From the NCBI GenBank assembly GCA_031547305.1, contig JAVBSC010000009.1, positions 1 through 31,207 of the forward strand: DNA of 31,207 nucleotides. Reading direction: 5' to 3'. A program made the position numbers and the translations under genes. Shown here one piece after another: positions 7,993 to 15,665 of this stretch. This DNA is from JAVBSC01 sp031547305 (GTDB taxonomy: Bacteria > Desulfobacterota > Desulfovibrionia > Desulfovibrionales > Desulfovibrionaceae). The notes under the pieces are model-generated. The model was not told the DNA's origin. It ran no database searches and saw only the letters and a program-made list of their open reading frames with translations. Each line of letters opens with the position of its first letter. Position 1 is the first letter of the stretch.

Positions 7993-8023
7993 CCCGGCGG
8001 AGCGCCGCTCCGCCGGGCTTTTT
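7993..8023 (+). terminator. Strong Rho-independent terminator after dctP
   Basis: CCCGGCGGAGC (7993-8003) and GCTCCGCCGGG (8007-8017) form an exact 11-bp stem with a 3-nt loop, followed by CTTTTTTG. It sits inside the TRAP cluster. It should limit transcription into the isomerase and dctQM genes and leave dctP in excess. Confidence 0.9.
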
Positions 8024-8053
8024 TGATTAATTTTCCAACCGAGGGAGTGTGGA

Positions 8054-9046
8054 ATGATCCGTCCGGTTACTTTGCTTGCCGCCAAATGGGCGGATATTCC
8101 TTTTGCCGACGTTTGCGCCCTGGCCGCCGGAATCGGCTATTCCGGCCTGGAGATCGGCGCCTTCGGCGATCATTTCGATTACGCCCAGGGGGCCTCCAAC
8201 CCGGACTATATAGCGCGAAAGAAAGCCGTGCTGGAAAGCGCCGGGCTGCGCCACAATATTTTGAGCATCCACAAGGCCGGGCACTGCGTGGCCTCGCGCT
8301 ACGATCCCCGGTACGCGGGCATTCTGCCGCCCGGCGTCGAAGGCGACGAGGCTATGTGGGACTGGGCGGCCCGGCAGGTGCTTTGGGCTGTGGAATCCGC
8401 CGCGGCCATGGGCGTGAAAACCCTGGCCGGATTTTTGGGTTCGCCCATCTGGAAGTATTGGTATTCCTACCCCCCAACCACCAAGCGCATGGTGGACGAA
8501 GGCTTTGAAGAAGTGGTGCGGCGCTGGACGCCTTTGTTCGACGCTTTTGACCGGCACGGTCTGCGTCTGGCCCTGGAAGTGCACCCTTCGGACATCGCCT
8601 TTGATTTTTACACCTCAGAACGCCTGCTCAAGGCCTTCAATTACCGTGAAACCCTGGGCTTTACCTTGGACCCCAGCCATTTCCTCTGGCAGGGCATGGA
8701 TCCGGTCCTGTTCGTGCGCGAATTCAGAGAACGCATCTACCACGTGCACATGAAAGACGTGCATGTAAACCGCGACGGCCGGGCCGGCGCCCTGGGGTCC
8801 TTTATGGAGTTCGGCGATCCCAGGCGTTACTGGAACCTGCGTACCTTGGGCCGGGGCGATGTTAACTTCGAGGAACTGATCCGCGAACTCAACGCCGTGG
8901 GCTACCGGGGCGTTCTCTCTGTGGAATGGGAAGACAACGGCATGGAGCGGAACGCCAGCGCCGCGGAGTGCTTTGAGTTTGTGAAGCGCTATAACTACGC
9001 GGAGCCAACCGGCGCTTTTGACGCCTATATGACCAGAAAAGAATAA
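8054..9046 (+). CDS. Sugar isomerase/epimerase, TIM barrel, within the TRAP cluster
   Basis: This is a second xylose-isomerase-like TIM-barrel protein (330 aa), clearly different from the one at 5997. Likely metal and catalytic residues are Glu175 (LEVHPSD), Asp206 (LDPSH), His232 (VHMKD) and Glu291 (VEWED). The LDPSH and VHMKD motifs are common in inositol- and sugar-acid-related isomerases of this family. A good GAGGGAG site precedes the ATG. Its position between dctP and dctQM suggests that it acts on the compound the TRAP system imports, or on its first product. The precise reaction is not known. Confidence 0.88.
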   Translation: MIRPVTLLAAKWADIPFADVCALAAGIGYSGLEIGAFGDHFDYAQGASNPDYIARKKAVLESAGLRHNILSIHKAGHCVASRYDPRYAGILPPGVEGDEAMWDWAARQVLWAVESAAAMGVKTLAGFLGSPIWKYWYSYPPTTKRMVDEGFEEVVRRWTPLFDAFDRHGLRLALEVHPSDIAFDFYTSERLLKAFNYRETLGFTLDPSHFLWQGMDPVLFVREFRERIYHVHMKDVHVNRDGRAGALGSFMEFGDPRRYWNLRTLGRGDVNFEELIRELNAVGYRGVLSVEWEDNGMERNASAAECFEFVKRYNYAEPTGAFDAYMTRKE

Positions 9047-9075
9047 AGCCGGATGCTGTTTTCTTTGGAGGATCT

Positions 9076-9585
9076 ATGCGGTTGCTGAAATTGCTGGATG
9101 AAAAATTTGAGGAAGTGGTTGGCGGCGTCACCCTGGCCATAGTGGTGCTGCTTATTTTCGCCGGCGTGGTCATGCGGGTGGGCTTCAAAAGCGGCATCCC
9201 CTGGCAGGAGGAGCTCTCCCGTGTGCTTTTCGTCTTCACGCTCTACCTTGGCGCCAGCTACGGCATCAAGTCCGACGACCACATCCGGGTGACCCTGCTG
9301 CGCGACGCCCTGCCCAAAGCCTGGCGGAGCAAGCTGATCATGTTTACGGACCTCGTCTGGATCACCTTTAATATCGCGGTCATTTACTACGCCGTGAAAA
9401 ACCTGCTCGGACCGATGTCGGAATTCGTGGCCCATACGGCTTATCTGGACATTGACCTGCGCATTCCCTTCGCCATAGTGCCGGCGCTTATCGGACTGCA
9501 GACCGTCCGCCTGCTCCAGTTCTTCCATGCCAAGTACATCGCGAAAACAGTGTCCGACGGGCGGAGGGATGATTCATGCTCGTAG
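9076..9585 (+). CDS. dctQ: TRAP transporter small permease DctQ
   Basis: This is the small membrane subunit of the TRAP transporter (169 aa, typical). Four hydrophobic helices are visible, at about residues 15-38, 50-68, 90-112 and 130-150. The conserved WQEELSR segment after helix 1 is diagnostic of the family. A strong TTGGAGG site lies before the ATG. The gene overlaps dctM by 10 nt, and the dctM ribosome site lies inside its 3' end, so the two are translationally coupled. Confidence 0.93.
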   Translation: MRLLKLLDEKFEEVVGGVTLAIVVLLIFAGVVMRVGFKSGIPWQEELSRVLFVFTLYLGASYGIKSDDHIRVTLLRDALPKAWRSKLIMFTDLVWITFNIAVIYYAVKNLLGPMSEFVAHTAYLDIDLRIPFAIVPALIGLQTVRLLQFFHAKYIAKTVSDGRRDDSCS

Positions 9586-10889
9586 CAATATTCATAGTTC
9601 TGCTGCTCAGCGGTCTGCCCATTTACGTGACCATGGCCCTGACCACGCTGATCTTCATGATCGACAGCGGCGTGGACCCGGTGCTGGTGGCCAAAAGCCT
9701 GTACGCCGGGGCGGACCAGTACCCGCTGATCGCCGTGGTCGGTTTTATGCTGGTGGGCAACCTGTTTGAAAAAGCCGGGATCACCCAGGAGATCATAGAT
9801 TTGGTGCGTAAGTTCATGGGCCGGAACAAGGCTGGCCTGGCGGTGATCACCATAGTGAGCTGCGCGGTGTTCGCGGCTGTGTCCGGTTCCGGTCCGGCCA
9901 CGGTGGCCACCATCGGCGGCCTGATGATTCCGGCCATGATCCGGGCCGGCTACCCGGCCAGTTTCGCGGCCGCCATATCCGCCGGCGGCGGGGCGCTCGG
10001 CGTGCTTATTCCGCCCAGCAACCCATTTCTGATGTACGGCGTCATCGCGCGCGAATCCATAGCCGCCCTGTTCGCCGCCGGAGTCATACCCGGCATCATC
10101 ATGACCATAGCCCTATCCATCACTTCAAAATTCCTGGTAAGGTTCCACCCGGAGCTTAAAGGTGAAGTGAGCGCGTCCGACGGGATTTTGTCCGATCTGG
10201 AGGTGCCGTCCAAAAAGAATCCGGCTTTTATCTTCAGGGCTATTTATGACGCCAAGTGGGCGCTTACATCCATAGTCATGCTTCTTGGCGGCATATACAC
10301 CGGCATGTTCACGCCCATTGAGGCCGCCGAAGTTACAGCTTTTTACACCATAGCTGTGGGGCTTTTCGTTACCCGCACCATGAAGGTGGCCGACATCTGG
10401 CGCGCCCTGGTCAACACCATGCGCATGTCCGGCACCATGCTTATTCTGGTGGCCGCGGCCACGGCCTTTGGCCGGCTGATCACCATGTACCAGGTGCCGC
10501 AGGCCCTGGGCGGCGCCCTGGCCTCCATGACCAGCGATCCCTACATTACCATGCTGCTTATCTGCGCGGTCCTGATTTTTGTGGGTTTCTGGGGCGAAAC
10601 CTTTTCCATGATCGTTGTTCTTACTCCAATATTCCTGCCGGTTATACTGAACCTTGGCATCAGCCCGATCCAGTTCGGGGTGATCTTTGTGGTCTGCGCG
10701 GAAATAGGCTTCCTCACCCCGCCATTCGGGTGCAACCTGTTCATAGGCATGAAGCTGGCAAACGTTTCGCTGGAAAGCATTTCCGTATCCGCCCTCCCCT
10801 ATGTGGCCACCTACATGATGGTGCTTGTACTGCTTATCTTTTTTCCGATTCTGTCCACGTTCCTGCCGAACCTGCTGTTCGGCGGCTAA
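9576..10889 (+). CDS. dctM: TRAP transporter large permease DctM
   Basis: This is the transport subunit of the TRAP system (437 aa, within the family's usual 420-440). It is a polytopic membrane protein of about 11-12 spans that uses the sodium or proton gradient to move the ligand handed over by DctP. Family motifs include the SGSGPATVATIG segment and GGGALGVLIPPSNPF, as in the ion-transporter superfamily. The start has a GGAGGG site inside dctQ. It is the last gene of the catabolic island; a large hairpin follows at 10950 before the convergent ridA gene. Confidence 0.94.
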   Translation: MLVAIFIVLLLSGLPIYVTMALTTLIFMIDSGVDPVLVAKSLYAGADQYPLIAVVGFMLVGNLFEKAGITQEIIDLVRKFMGRNKAGLAVITIVSCAVFAAVSGSGPATVATIGGLMIPAMIRAGYPASFAAAISAGGGALGVLIPPSNPFLMYGVIARESIAALFAAGVIPGIIMTIALSITSKFLVRFHPELKGEVSASDGILSDLEVPSKKNPAFIFRAIYDAKWALTSIVMLLGGIYTGMFTPIEAAEVTAFYTIAVGLFVTRTMKVADIWRALVNTMRMSGTMLILVAAATAFGRLITMYQVPQALGGALASMTSDPYITMLLICAVLIFVGFWGETFSMIVVLTPIFLPVILNLGISPIQFGVIFVVCAEIGFLTPPFGCNLFIGMKLANVSLESISVSALPYVATYMMVLVLLIFFPILSTFLPNLLFGG

Positions 10890-10949
10890 ACATTGAGGGG
10901 CCTTGTTCCTTCAAGCTCACCCGCCATGGACGCGGCCCATGGCCCCGCA

Positions 10950-10996
10950 AATATCGCCGGCCCAGTTGCGCAAAACGCAACAGGGCCGGCGATATT
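10950..10996. repeat. Near-perfect 21-bp inverted repeat between dctM and ridA
   Basis: The arms at 10950-10970 and 10976-10996 pair over 21 bp with one mismatch around a 5-nt loop (CAAAA). The arms begin AATATCGCCGG. Lying between convergent genes, it may be a bidirectional terminator, though no T-run follows on either strand. Confidence 0.6.
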
Positions 10997-11042
10997 GGGT
11001 TACAAGGGGCGCTGCCTCTTGGTGGGGCGGAGCCTCCGCCAA
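10997..11042. repeat. GC-rich intergenic repeat unit
   Basis: GGGGCGCTG at 11006-11014 and GGCGGAGCC at 11026-11034 match units at 55-63, 131-144 and 27836-27844. It lies directly against the ridA stop codon. Confidence 0.45.
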
Positions 11043-11048
11043 TGCTCA

Positions 11049-11426
11049 CTATTTAAATGTAGCGATAATATCGATTTCGATCATGATGTCTTTTGGCAGG
11101 CGGGGGAGTTCCACAGTTGTTCTGGCCGGCAGGTGAGGGCCGAAGAATTCGCCGTAGACAGCGTTGAATTCGCTGAAGGATTCCATGCGGGTGAGGAACA
11201 CTGTGGCTTTTACGACATCTTTGAAACCCAGGCCCATTTCTTTGAGCGTGGTCCGGATATTGATCATGGTCTGGCTGGTTTGTTCGGCCATGCTGGAGCC
11301 GATCACCGCGCCGCTGGCCGGGTCCAGCGGTCCCTGGCCGGAAAGGTACAGCAAATCACCGGCCCGCACCGCGTGCGAATAAGGTCCGATGGGCGCGGGC
11401 GCGCTTTTCACGTTGATCCGTTCCAT
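11049..11426 (-). CDS. ridA: RidA-family enamine/imine deaminase
   Basis: This small Rid/YjgF/UK114 protein (125 aa) hydrolyses reactive enamines and imines made by PLP enzymes. The family pattern is complete: GPYSHAV (14-20), LYLSGQGPLDP, the carboxylate-binding Arg102 in ARTTVE, and an acidic IEID segment near the end. I start it at 11426 because AGGGAGAA lies just upstream there. A promoter at 11459-11487 would also begin transcription near 11452, too late to include the in-frame ATG at 11453. It is transcribed toward dctM and apart from the cupin gene. There is no obvious link to the sugar island. Confidence 0.93.
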   Translation of the reverse strand: MERINVKSAPAPIGPYSHAVRAGDLLYLSGQGPLDPASGAVIGSSMAEQTSQTMINIRTTLKEMGLGFKDVVKATVFLTRMESFSEFNAVYGEFFGPHLPARTTVELPRLPKDIMIEIDIIATFK

Positions 11427-11458
11427 GGCGTTTTCTCCCTGTGCGTTGTTCATGCCGA

Positions 11459-11487
11459 TTTATAATGGATATATACCGGCAAATCAA
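11459..11487 (-). promoter_or_regulatory. Sigma-70-like promoter of ridA
   Basis: On the minus strand, TTGATT (-35, 11482-11487) and TATAAA (-10, 11459-11464) are 17 nt apart, which is near-consensus. The predicted start point near 11452 gives a leader of about 25 nt for the ridA start at 11426. Confidence 0.6.
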
Positions 11488-11539
11488 TTTGATTATATGC
11501 TAAGACGTTTCAACTTTGATATGATCTGACGGAGATGTC

Positions 11540-12049
11540 ATGAATCAGTATGAAGCCGAGGCCATTGCCGAACGTCTGGGGTTGAAGCCACATCCGGAAG
11601 GCGGCCGGTACATCCGCACTTACCGCGGCGATCTGGACATTCCGGGTCATTGCCTGCCGCCGGCCTTTGGCGCGGCGCGGCCCTGCTCCACAGCCATACT
11701 GTATATGCTGGCGGCCGGGGAAAAATCCCGCCTACACCGTCTCCGCCAGGATGAGTTGTGGCATTTTCATCTGGGCGGCCCTTTGCGGCTTTTGAGCATA
11801 GATCCGGAAGGAATGTGTCACTGGACAATTTTGGGGTCGGATATCCTGAACGGGAACAAGGTGCAGCACGTCATGCCGGCCGGGCATTGGTTCGGGGCCA
11901 TGCCGGCTCAAGGCTGCTCCTGGACCCTGGCTGGCTGCACGGTCGCGCCGGGTTTTGACTTCGCGGATTTTGAGCTGGCCCGGCCTGGCCAGCTGGAAAA
12001 TGAATTCCCGCATCTGGCCGAGGTTATCAGAGAGTTTCAAAATCCCTAA
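11540..12049 (+). CDS. DUF985 cupin-fold protein
   Basis: This is a single-domain cupin (169 aa) of the DUF985/YML079w group, recognised by LKPHPEGGRYIRTYR (residues 15-29), IYMLA near residue 56, LHRLRQDELWHFH, and PAGHWFGA further on. The family is a small beta-barrel with a sugar-epimerase-like pocket, but no established reaction. A GGAG site precedes the ATG. It is divergent from ridA and overlaps the convergent bioY gene by 4 nt at the stop codons. The function is not known. Confidence 0.85.
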   Translation: MNQYEAEAIAERLGLKPHPEGGRYIRTYRGDLDIPGHCLPPAFGAARPCSTAILYMLAAGEKSRLHRLRQDELWHFHLGGPLRLLSIDPEGMCHWTILGSDILNGNKVQHVMPAGHWFGAMPAQGCSWTLAGCTVAPGFDFADFELARPGQLENEFPHLAEVIREFQNP

Positions 12050-12615
12050 ATCAGTCCCCGGCGCAGCATCATCCGCCAGACAATCACGCAGAGAACCGCC
12101 TTGCCCAGCCCCAGGGGCAGAAAAGGCAACACGCCGGCGCCAAGGGCCTGCATTGGCGAAAAGTCCATAACCACAGCCAGTTGTACCGCGCCGCACAAGT
12201 ACATTAGCACCAGGCCTGGCAGGATTCCGGCGGCCAGCGGAAGCGTCCAGAGAAACCAGGCTTTGCCGAATTCCAGCTTTAAACGAGCCTGACGCGCTCC
12301 CAGGCCGCTGCAAAAGGCCAAGCCCAGGAATCCGTATAAAAAGCCGCCGCTCGGCCCCAGCAGGTGTCCCAGTCCGGATCGTCCGCCTGAGAACACCGGC
12401 AGGCCCAGGAGGCCTGCCAGAAGATACAGGCCCACAGAGAGCGCGCCGGCTCGCGGTCCGAGAATCAGTCCGGCCAGGAGCACGAAAAAATCCTGAAAAG
12501 ATATTGGCACCGGGCCGAATGGAACCCGGCAATAAGCCCCGGCGGCCACCAGGGCGGCCATCAGGGCGAGGCGCGAGATCCCGTGCAGCGCCTGCACCGG
12601 GTTCTGATCCGGCAT
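12046..12615 (-). CDS. bioY: Biotin transporter substrate-binding subunit BioY
   Basis: This is the membrane S-component of the ECF-type biotin importer (189 aa, standard). It has about six hydrophobic segments. Family motifs are VPFGPVPISFQDFFVLLAG (31-49), LYLLAGLLGLPVFSGG, and the GPSGGFLYGF loop, which are the hallmark BioY signatures. An AAAGG site lies upstream. No bioM or bioN partner genes are adjacent, so it may act alone or share a general ECF module encoded elsewhere. No clear BirA operator was found in the short leader. Confidence 0.94.
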   Translation of the reverse strand: MPDQNPVQALHGISRLALMAALVAAGAYCRVPFGPVPISFQDFFVLLAGLILGPRAGALSVGLYLLAGLLGLPVFSGGRSGLGHLLGPSGGFLYGFLGLAFCSGLGARQARLKLEFGKAWFLWTLPLAAGILPGLVLMYLCGAVQLAVVMDFSPMQALGAGVLPFLPLGLGKAVLCVIVWRMMLRRGLI

Positions 12616-12741
12616 GGGATAACAACCTTTCTTTACATTGAGTCAGGCCGCCGCTTCAACACAGAGGGACGGGCAAGGGAGTGAGAATGCCAAACTCGCG
12701 GCCAAAGGTCGAGAGGAAACGCCGATTGCGGCGCCGGATTT

Positions 12742-13914
12742 TTAAGCGGCGCTGCGCCAGGCCTGCAGAGTGTAGGAAGCCACCTGCATGATTTCATTCA
12801 GCCTGGGGAAGCGGGTCATCCAGGTCGGCACGTTGGGGGGGCCATCCTGGCGCGGCTGGGAAGCCGGCACCATGCGCCGCCAGATGTGCCCGGCGCTTTC
12901 CGCTTGTCCGGCCCGGGCCAGGGCTATGCAGAGCTGGCGCAGGGATTCCTCCGGCGCTTTGGTAAACTGGCAGGCCCGGCCCATCAGGCTGTGCAGCTCG
13001 CTTTGCGGATCCGCCTTGCGGGCTTCCAAAAAGGCCGAGATCGCTTCTTTATATTGCCCGGCCAGGAGCAGTTTTTCCGCGACCGGCACAAAGGGGTTTT
13101 CCGTAACGTAGCGCCTGGGCACCCTGGCGAAGACCAATCCGGCCTTTTCTGTTTCGCCTCGCTCCAGATAGGCTTTGACTGCTCGCAGCAAGCAGCCGGC
13201 GGCTGAAGGCTCTTCCTGGCGCTGCTGGTGCAGCCTGGCCAGAGCCAGTAAGGTTTCCAGCCTTTGCGGATCCAGGATTAGGGCTGTTTCCAACTCGGCC
13301 TGGGCTTCCTTTAAACGCAGGTTCCGCAAAAAATTTAGACCCTGCTTGAGGTGCTTGTCCGCCGGGTTTTCCTGCTCCGCCGCCTGGCCAGCGCCCACAG
13401 TTTGCTGATCTGGCAGGCGTTCCCGGACATGTTTATCCGTCCGGGGCAGGGCAATGCTTTTGCCGAAGGACAGGCCGGGAAGACAGGCCGGGCCTTGGCC
13501 GGCAAGCGCGGCTGTTCCACGCCGCAAATCCCGCAGCACCCGCCCCAATTGAATTTGGGTGTACGGCCTGGGCAAAAAGGCCAGCGGTCCGGCAACGGCT
13601 TCGGCCAGAGTCTGATCCGGCGCGCCCAGGATCAGCAACGGCGGATTCAGATGCGGGCATTCCTCACGAAAGGCTTTGACAAAAGCGGCCAGCGACATAT
13701 CCGCCAGGCCATGCCAGATAATCAGGCCGGACGCCGCAAAGCCTTTTTGTTGTTCGCCAGCGGAATTCTTCAGGGCGGCCAAGGCGGCTCGGCCCGAGGA
13801 AGCCAGACGCAGGCGCGGGATGCCGGCCTGGCGCAGCAAGGTTTTGTCCAGGCTGACCAGAGCTTCGTCTTCGGCCAGAAGCAATGCGCAAGAAAAGAAA
13901 GCACTATGTTCCAT
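12742..13914 (-). CDS. Degenerate receiver domain fused to TPR repeats
   Basis: This is a two-part cytoplasmic protein (390 aa). Residues 9-130 look like a response-regulator receiver: LLLAEDE supplies the acidic pair (Glu15, Asp16). The phospho-acceptor site in GLIIWHG has His68 where Asp is expected, and the conserved Lys is Arg116 in LPRPY. Phosphorylation is therefore unlikely. After a linker, residues 180-370 hold helical tetratricopeptide-like repeats, probably for protein binding. An in-frame TTG lies 12 nt upstream at 13926; I prefer the ATG, which has a weak GAG site. It follows the zinc-ribbon gene on the same strand. Its partner and role are unknown. Confidence 0.72.
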   Translation of the reverse strand: MEHSAFFSCALLLAEDEALVSLDKTLLRQAGIPRLRLASSGRAALAALKNSAGEQQKGFAASGLIIWHGLADMSLAAFVKAFREECPHLNPPLLILGAPDQTLAEAVAGPLAFLPRPYTQIQLGRVLRDLRRGTAALAGQGPACLPGLSFGKSIALPRTDKHVRERLPDQQTVGAGQAAEQENPADKHLKQGLNFLRNLRLKEAQAELETALILDPQRLETLLALARLHQQRQEEPSAAGCLLRAVKAYLERGETEKAGLVFARVPRRYVTENPFVPVAEKLLLAGQYKEAISAFLEARKADPQSELHSLMGRACQFTKAPEESLRQLCIALARAGQAESAGHIWRRMVPASQPRQDGPPNVPTWMTRFPRLNEIMQVASYTLQAWRSAA

Positions 13915-13942
13915 AGCTGCACTCAAGTGGATTTTTTTGCCA

Positions 13943-13972
13943 GGCCGCGCCGCCGTTTACGACGGCGCGGCC
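13943..13972. repeat. Hairpin between zinc-ribbon and receiver-TPR genes
   Basis: GGCCGCGCCGCCG (13943-13955) pairs with 13960-13972 over 13 bp with one mismatch around a 4-nt loop. No U-run follows on the minus strand, so read-through into the receiver-TPR gene is likely. Confidence 0.5.
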
Positions 13973-13980
13973 CAAACCGG

Positions 13981-14481
13981 CTATCTTGCAAACGGCAGGA
14001 TTTTGGCCTTGCGCGCTTGTTCCGTGGCCGGGGCGTCCGCCATGCGGTTTTGCAGAAGATCCCCTGCGGTCTTGAGTCCCCCGACAGCGGCGGACTGCTG
14101 CAGGACTCTGGCAAAACCGTACTCGCCAGAAGATCTGGCGCTGGCGCGAGGTTTTTCCAGATGTTCTCCACAGGTCTGGCAGCGGCGCAAGCCGGTTTCA
14201 GTCAGCCGGACCAGCAGACCGTCCCGGTTGTAGCAGGTGGGGCAAAAAGGGCCTTGTTTGATGCTCCCTGTGGTCAGCCAGTAGCAGGAGCCGTCAAAAA
14301 CAAGGTTGCGGGCCAGGTACAGGATATTTTCATATTCCTGGGCCTGGGCTTTGAGGGTGGCGTTATCCTCGCACAAGGCAACATAGCGGCTCTGCAAAGC
14401 CGCAAGCTGCATGCGCGCCTCTTCCGCCTGCCCCTTCATGAACAGGTCGTGCACGACCTTGAAGCGGTAGTACTCCAGCAT
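13981..14481 (-). CDS. Coiled-coil zinc-ribbon protein of unknown function
   Basis: This is a small, probably cytoplasmic protein (166 aa). Residues 8-55 form a charged helix or coiled coil (EEARMQLAALQSRY, NATLKAQAQEY). A four-cysteine zinc ribbon follows: Cys80 and Cys83 in GPFCPTCYN, Cys101 and Cys104 in RRCQTCG. The tail is low complexity. The start at 14481 has an AGGGAGAG site; the in-frame upstream codon at 14520 lacks one. It lies just upstream of the receiver-TPR gene and may be co-transcribed with it. I do not recognise a named family. Confidence 0.72.
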   Translation of the reverse strand: MLEYYRFKVVHDLFMKGQAEEARMQLAALQSRYVALCEDNATLKAQAQEYENILYLARNLVFDGSCYWLTTGSIKQGPFCPTCYNRDGLLVRLTETGLRRCQTCGEHLEKPRASARSSGEYGFARVLQQSAAVGGLKTAGDLLQNRMADAPATEQARKAKILPFAR

Positions 14482-14529
14482 ATACTCTCTCCCTGAGTTT
14501 ACTCCACGGCGTCCATCCATGGCGCCGCC

Positions 14530-14556
14530 AAAGCGTTTTCATCGTGAAAACGCTTT
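14530..14556. repeat. Perfect 11-bp inverted repeat
   Basis: AAAGCGTTTTC (14530-14540) and GAAAACGCTTT (14546-14556) are exact inverted repeats around ATCGT. It lies about 50 bp upstream of the zinc-ribbon start. It could be an operator for that gene or a terminator on the plus strand (TTTTC follows). Confidence 0.5.
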
Positions 14557-14674
14557 TCTATGGCATGGATCCGCCTGTGGCTGAATCCATGTCAATCTGC
14601 TTTTCGGCAGGGTGGCGGAGAGACTTTAGAGCAGGAGGAGGGTTTGGCGCATTTTGCCGATGAACCTGGCTCGG

Positions 14675-14693
14675 TGGGCGGGCGAGGCCCGCC
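14675..14693. repeat. GC hairpin after methyltransferase gene
   Basis: GGGCGGGC and GCCCGCCC pair around GAG. It sits just beyond the methyltransferase stop on the minus strand and could block transcription or protect the 3' end, but has no U-run. Confidence 0.4.
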
Positions 14694-14718
14694 CGCGCCT
14701 ATAGACTGGTCCTGAACA

Positions 14719-15642
14719 TCAATCTGCTCCGGATCTGAAAACTTTGGACCTCAACGCCCGCAAACCGCACAGAAACGGCGCAAAAAGCGAAGCCCCGCGC
14801 ATATTTCTTTTGATCCCCTGTGCTGCGGCTGGCCATTGAATCCGCAGCCTGGACAGATTGTGGTTTTGTAATTCGGCTCCGGCGCAAGAGCTTTCAGAAG
14901 ATTTTATCTGCAACACATATTGCAGAACAAAGGAATGGGGGTCGCTGTATACAAATAAAGTTATCGGCCACGGCAGCTTTTTCCACGGCTTATTGGGCTG
15001 CATGCCTTTTCTGTTATATGATGTATATTGTGCACGAATAATTTTCAGTTCCAGATTCGCTAAAAAATAAGCAATGGATTTATAGGTAAAAAATCTAATG
15101 TGTGTTTCATCTAAGAGTCCTGTTTTTGTGTATGTCCAGTCATTGATAAGAAGGTTTGTCTTTATGCTGGCGTGTGCTATATTGGGAAATGATATTAAGA
15201 AGCTCCCTGTTGGTTTTAACAGTTTTTTAAATTGCTCCAGCACTACATGTGGGTAGTAAATGTGTTCCAGAACATCACCGAATACAATATGATCGAATTC
15301 ACTGAAATAATGTTTAAAATCATTAATATCAAAACAATTTAAATCAATATTGTGAATAGCGCCGTAAGCTCCATTGGCCAGCGCTATTTCAATGCTCTGC
15401 TTGTTATATTCCATTCCGATAACACGGCATTGTTTTTTCCCTTTTAAAACAACGCCCAAATCACCACAGGCGCAGCCAACATCGAGCACTACGGAATTTT
15501 TCTCAATATAATCATAAATAATACTTCTTTCATCGTCTTTGTCGCTAAGATCAATATGTCTTTGGTATATCGCCGCTCTATCGTCCGACGGCATATCGGG
15601 AGATTCCGCGTTGCCGCTGGCGCTGAGATTGTTTTTTAACAT
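14719..15642 (-). CDS. SAM-dependent methyltransferase, AT-rich, likely acquired
   Basis: This is a class I methyltransferase (307 aa). SAM motif I is VVLDVGCACG (51-60). GDVLEHIYYP (121-130) and the following LLKPTGSFLISFPN match the Methyltransf_11/23-type proteins common in glycan and O-antigen clusters. The DNA is strikingly AT-rich: 15301-15360 has 11 G or C in 60. Composition returns to the local high GC near 14880, so the last 50-57 residues look like host sequence joined to a foreign gene. No ribosome site is evident before the start. The glycosyltransferase gene ends 23 nt upstream on the same strand, so both probably decorate a surface glycan. Confidence 0.83.
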   Translation of the reverse strand: MLKNNLSASGNAESPDMPSDDRAAIYQRHIDLSDKDDERSIIYDYIEKNSVVLDVGCACGDLGVVLKGKKQCRVIGMEYNKQSIEIALANGAYGAIHNIDLNCFDINDFKHYFSEFDHIVFGDVLEHIYYPHVVLEQFKKLLKPTGSFLISFPNIAHASIKTNLLINDWTYTKTGLLDETHIRFFTYKSIAYFLANLELKIIRAQYTSYNRKGMQPNKPWKKLPWPITLFVYSDPHSFVLQYVLQIKSSESSCAGAELQNHNLSRLRIQWPAAAQGIKRNMRGASLFAPFLCGLRALRSKVFRSGAD

Positions 15643-15665
15643 ATATTTTATGATATTAAAATTAG

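Noticed and set aside
12616..12741. BirA operator upstream of bioY
   Set aside because: TGTAAAG and GGTTGTTA occur near the start but lack the paired half-sites and spacing of a biotin operator.
14530..14556. LacI-type operator reading of the 11-bp inverted repeat
   Set aside because: The half-sites somewhat resemble such operators, but no regulator gene is nearby and it is a single site. It is kept only as an inverted repeat.
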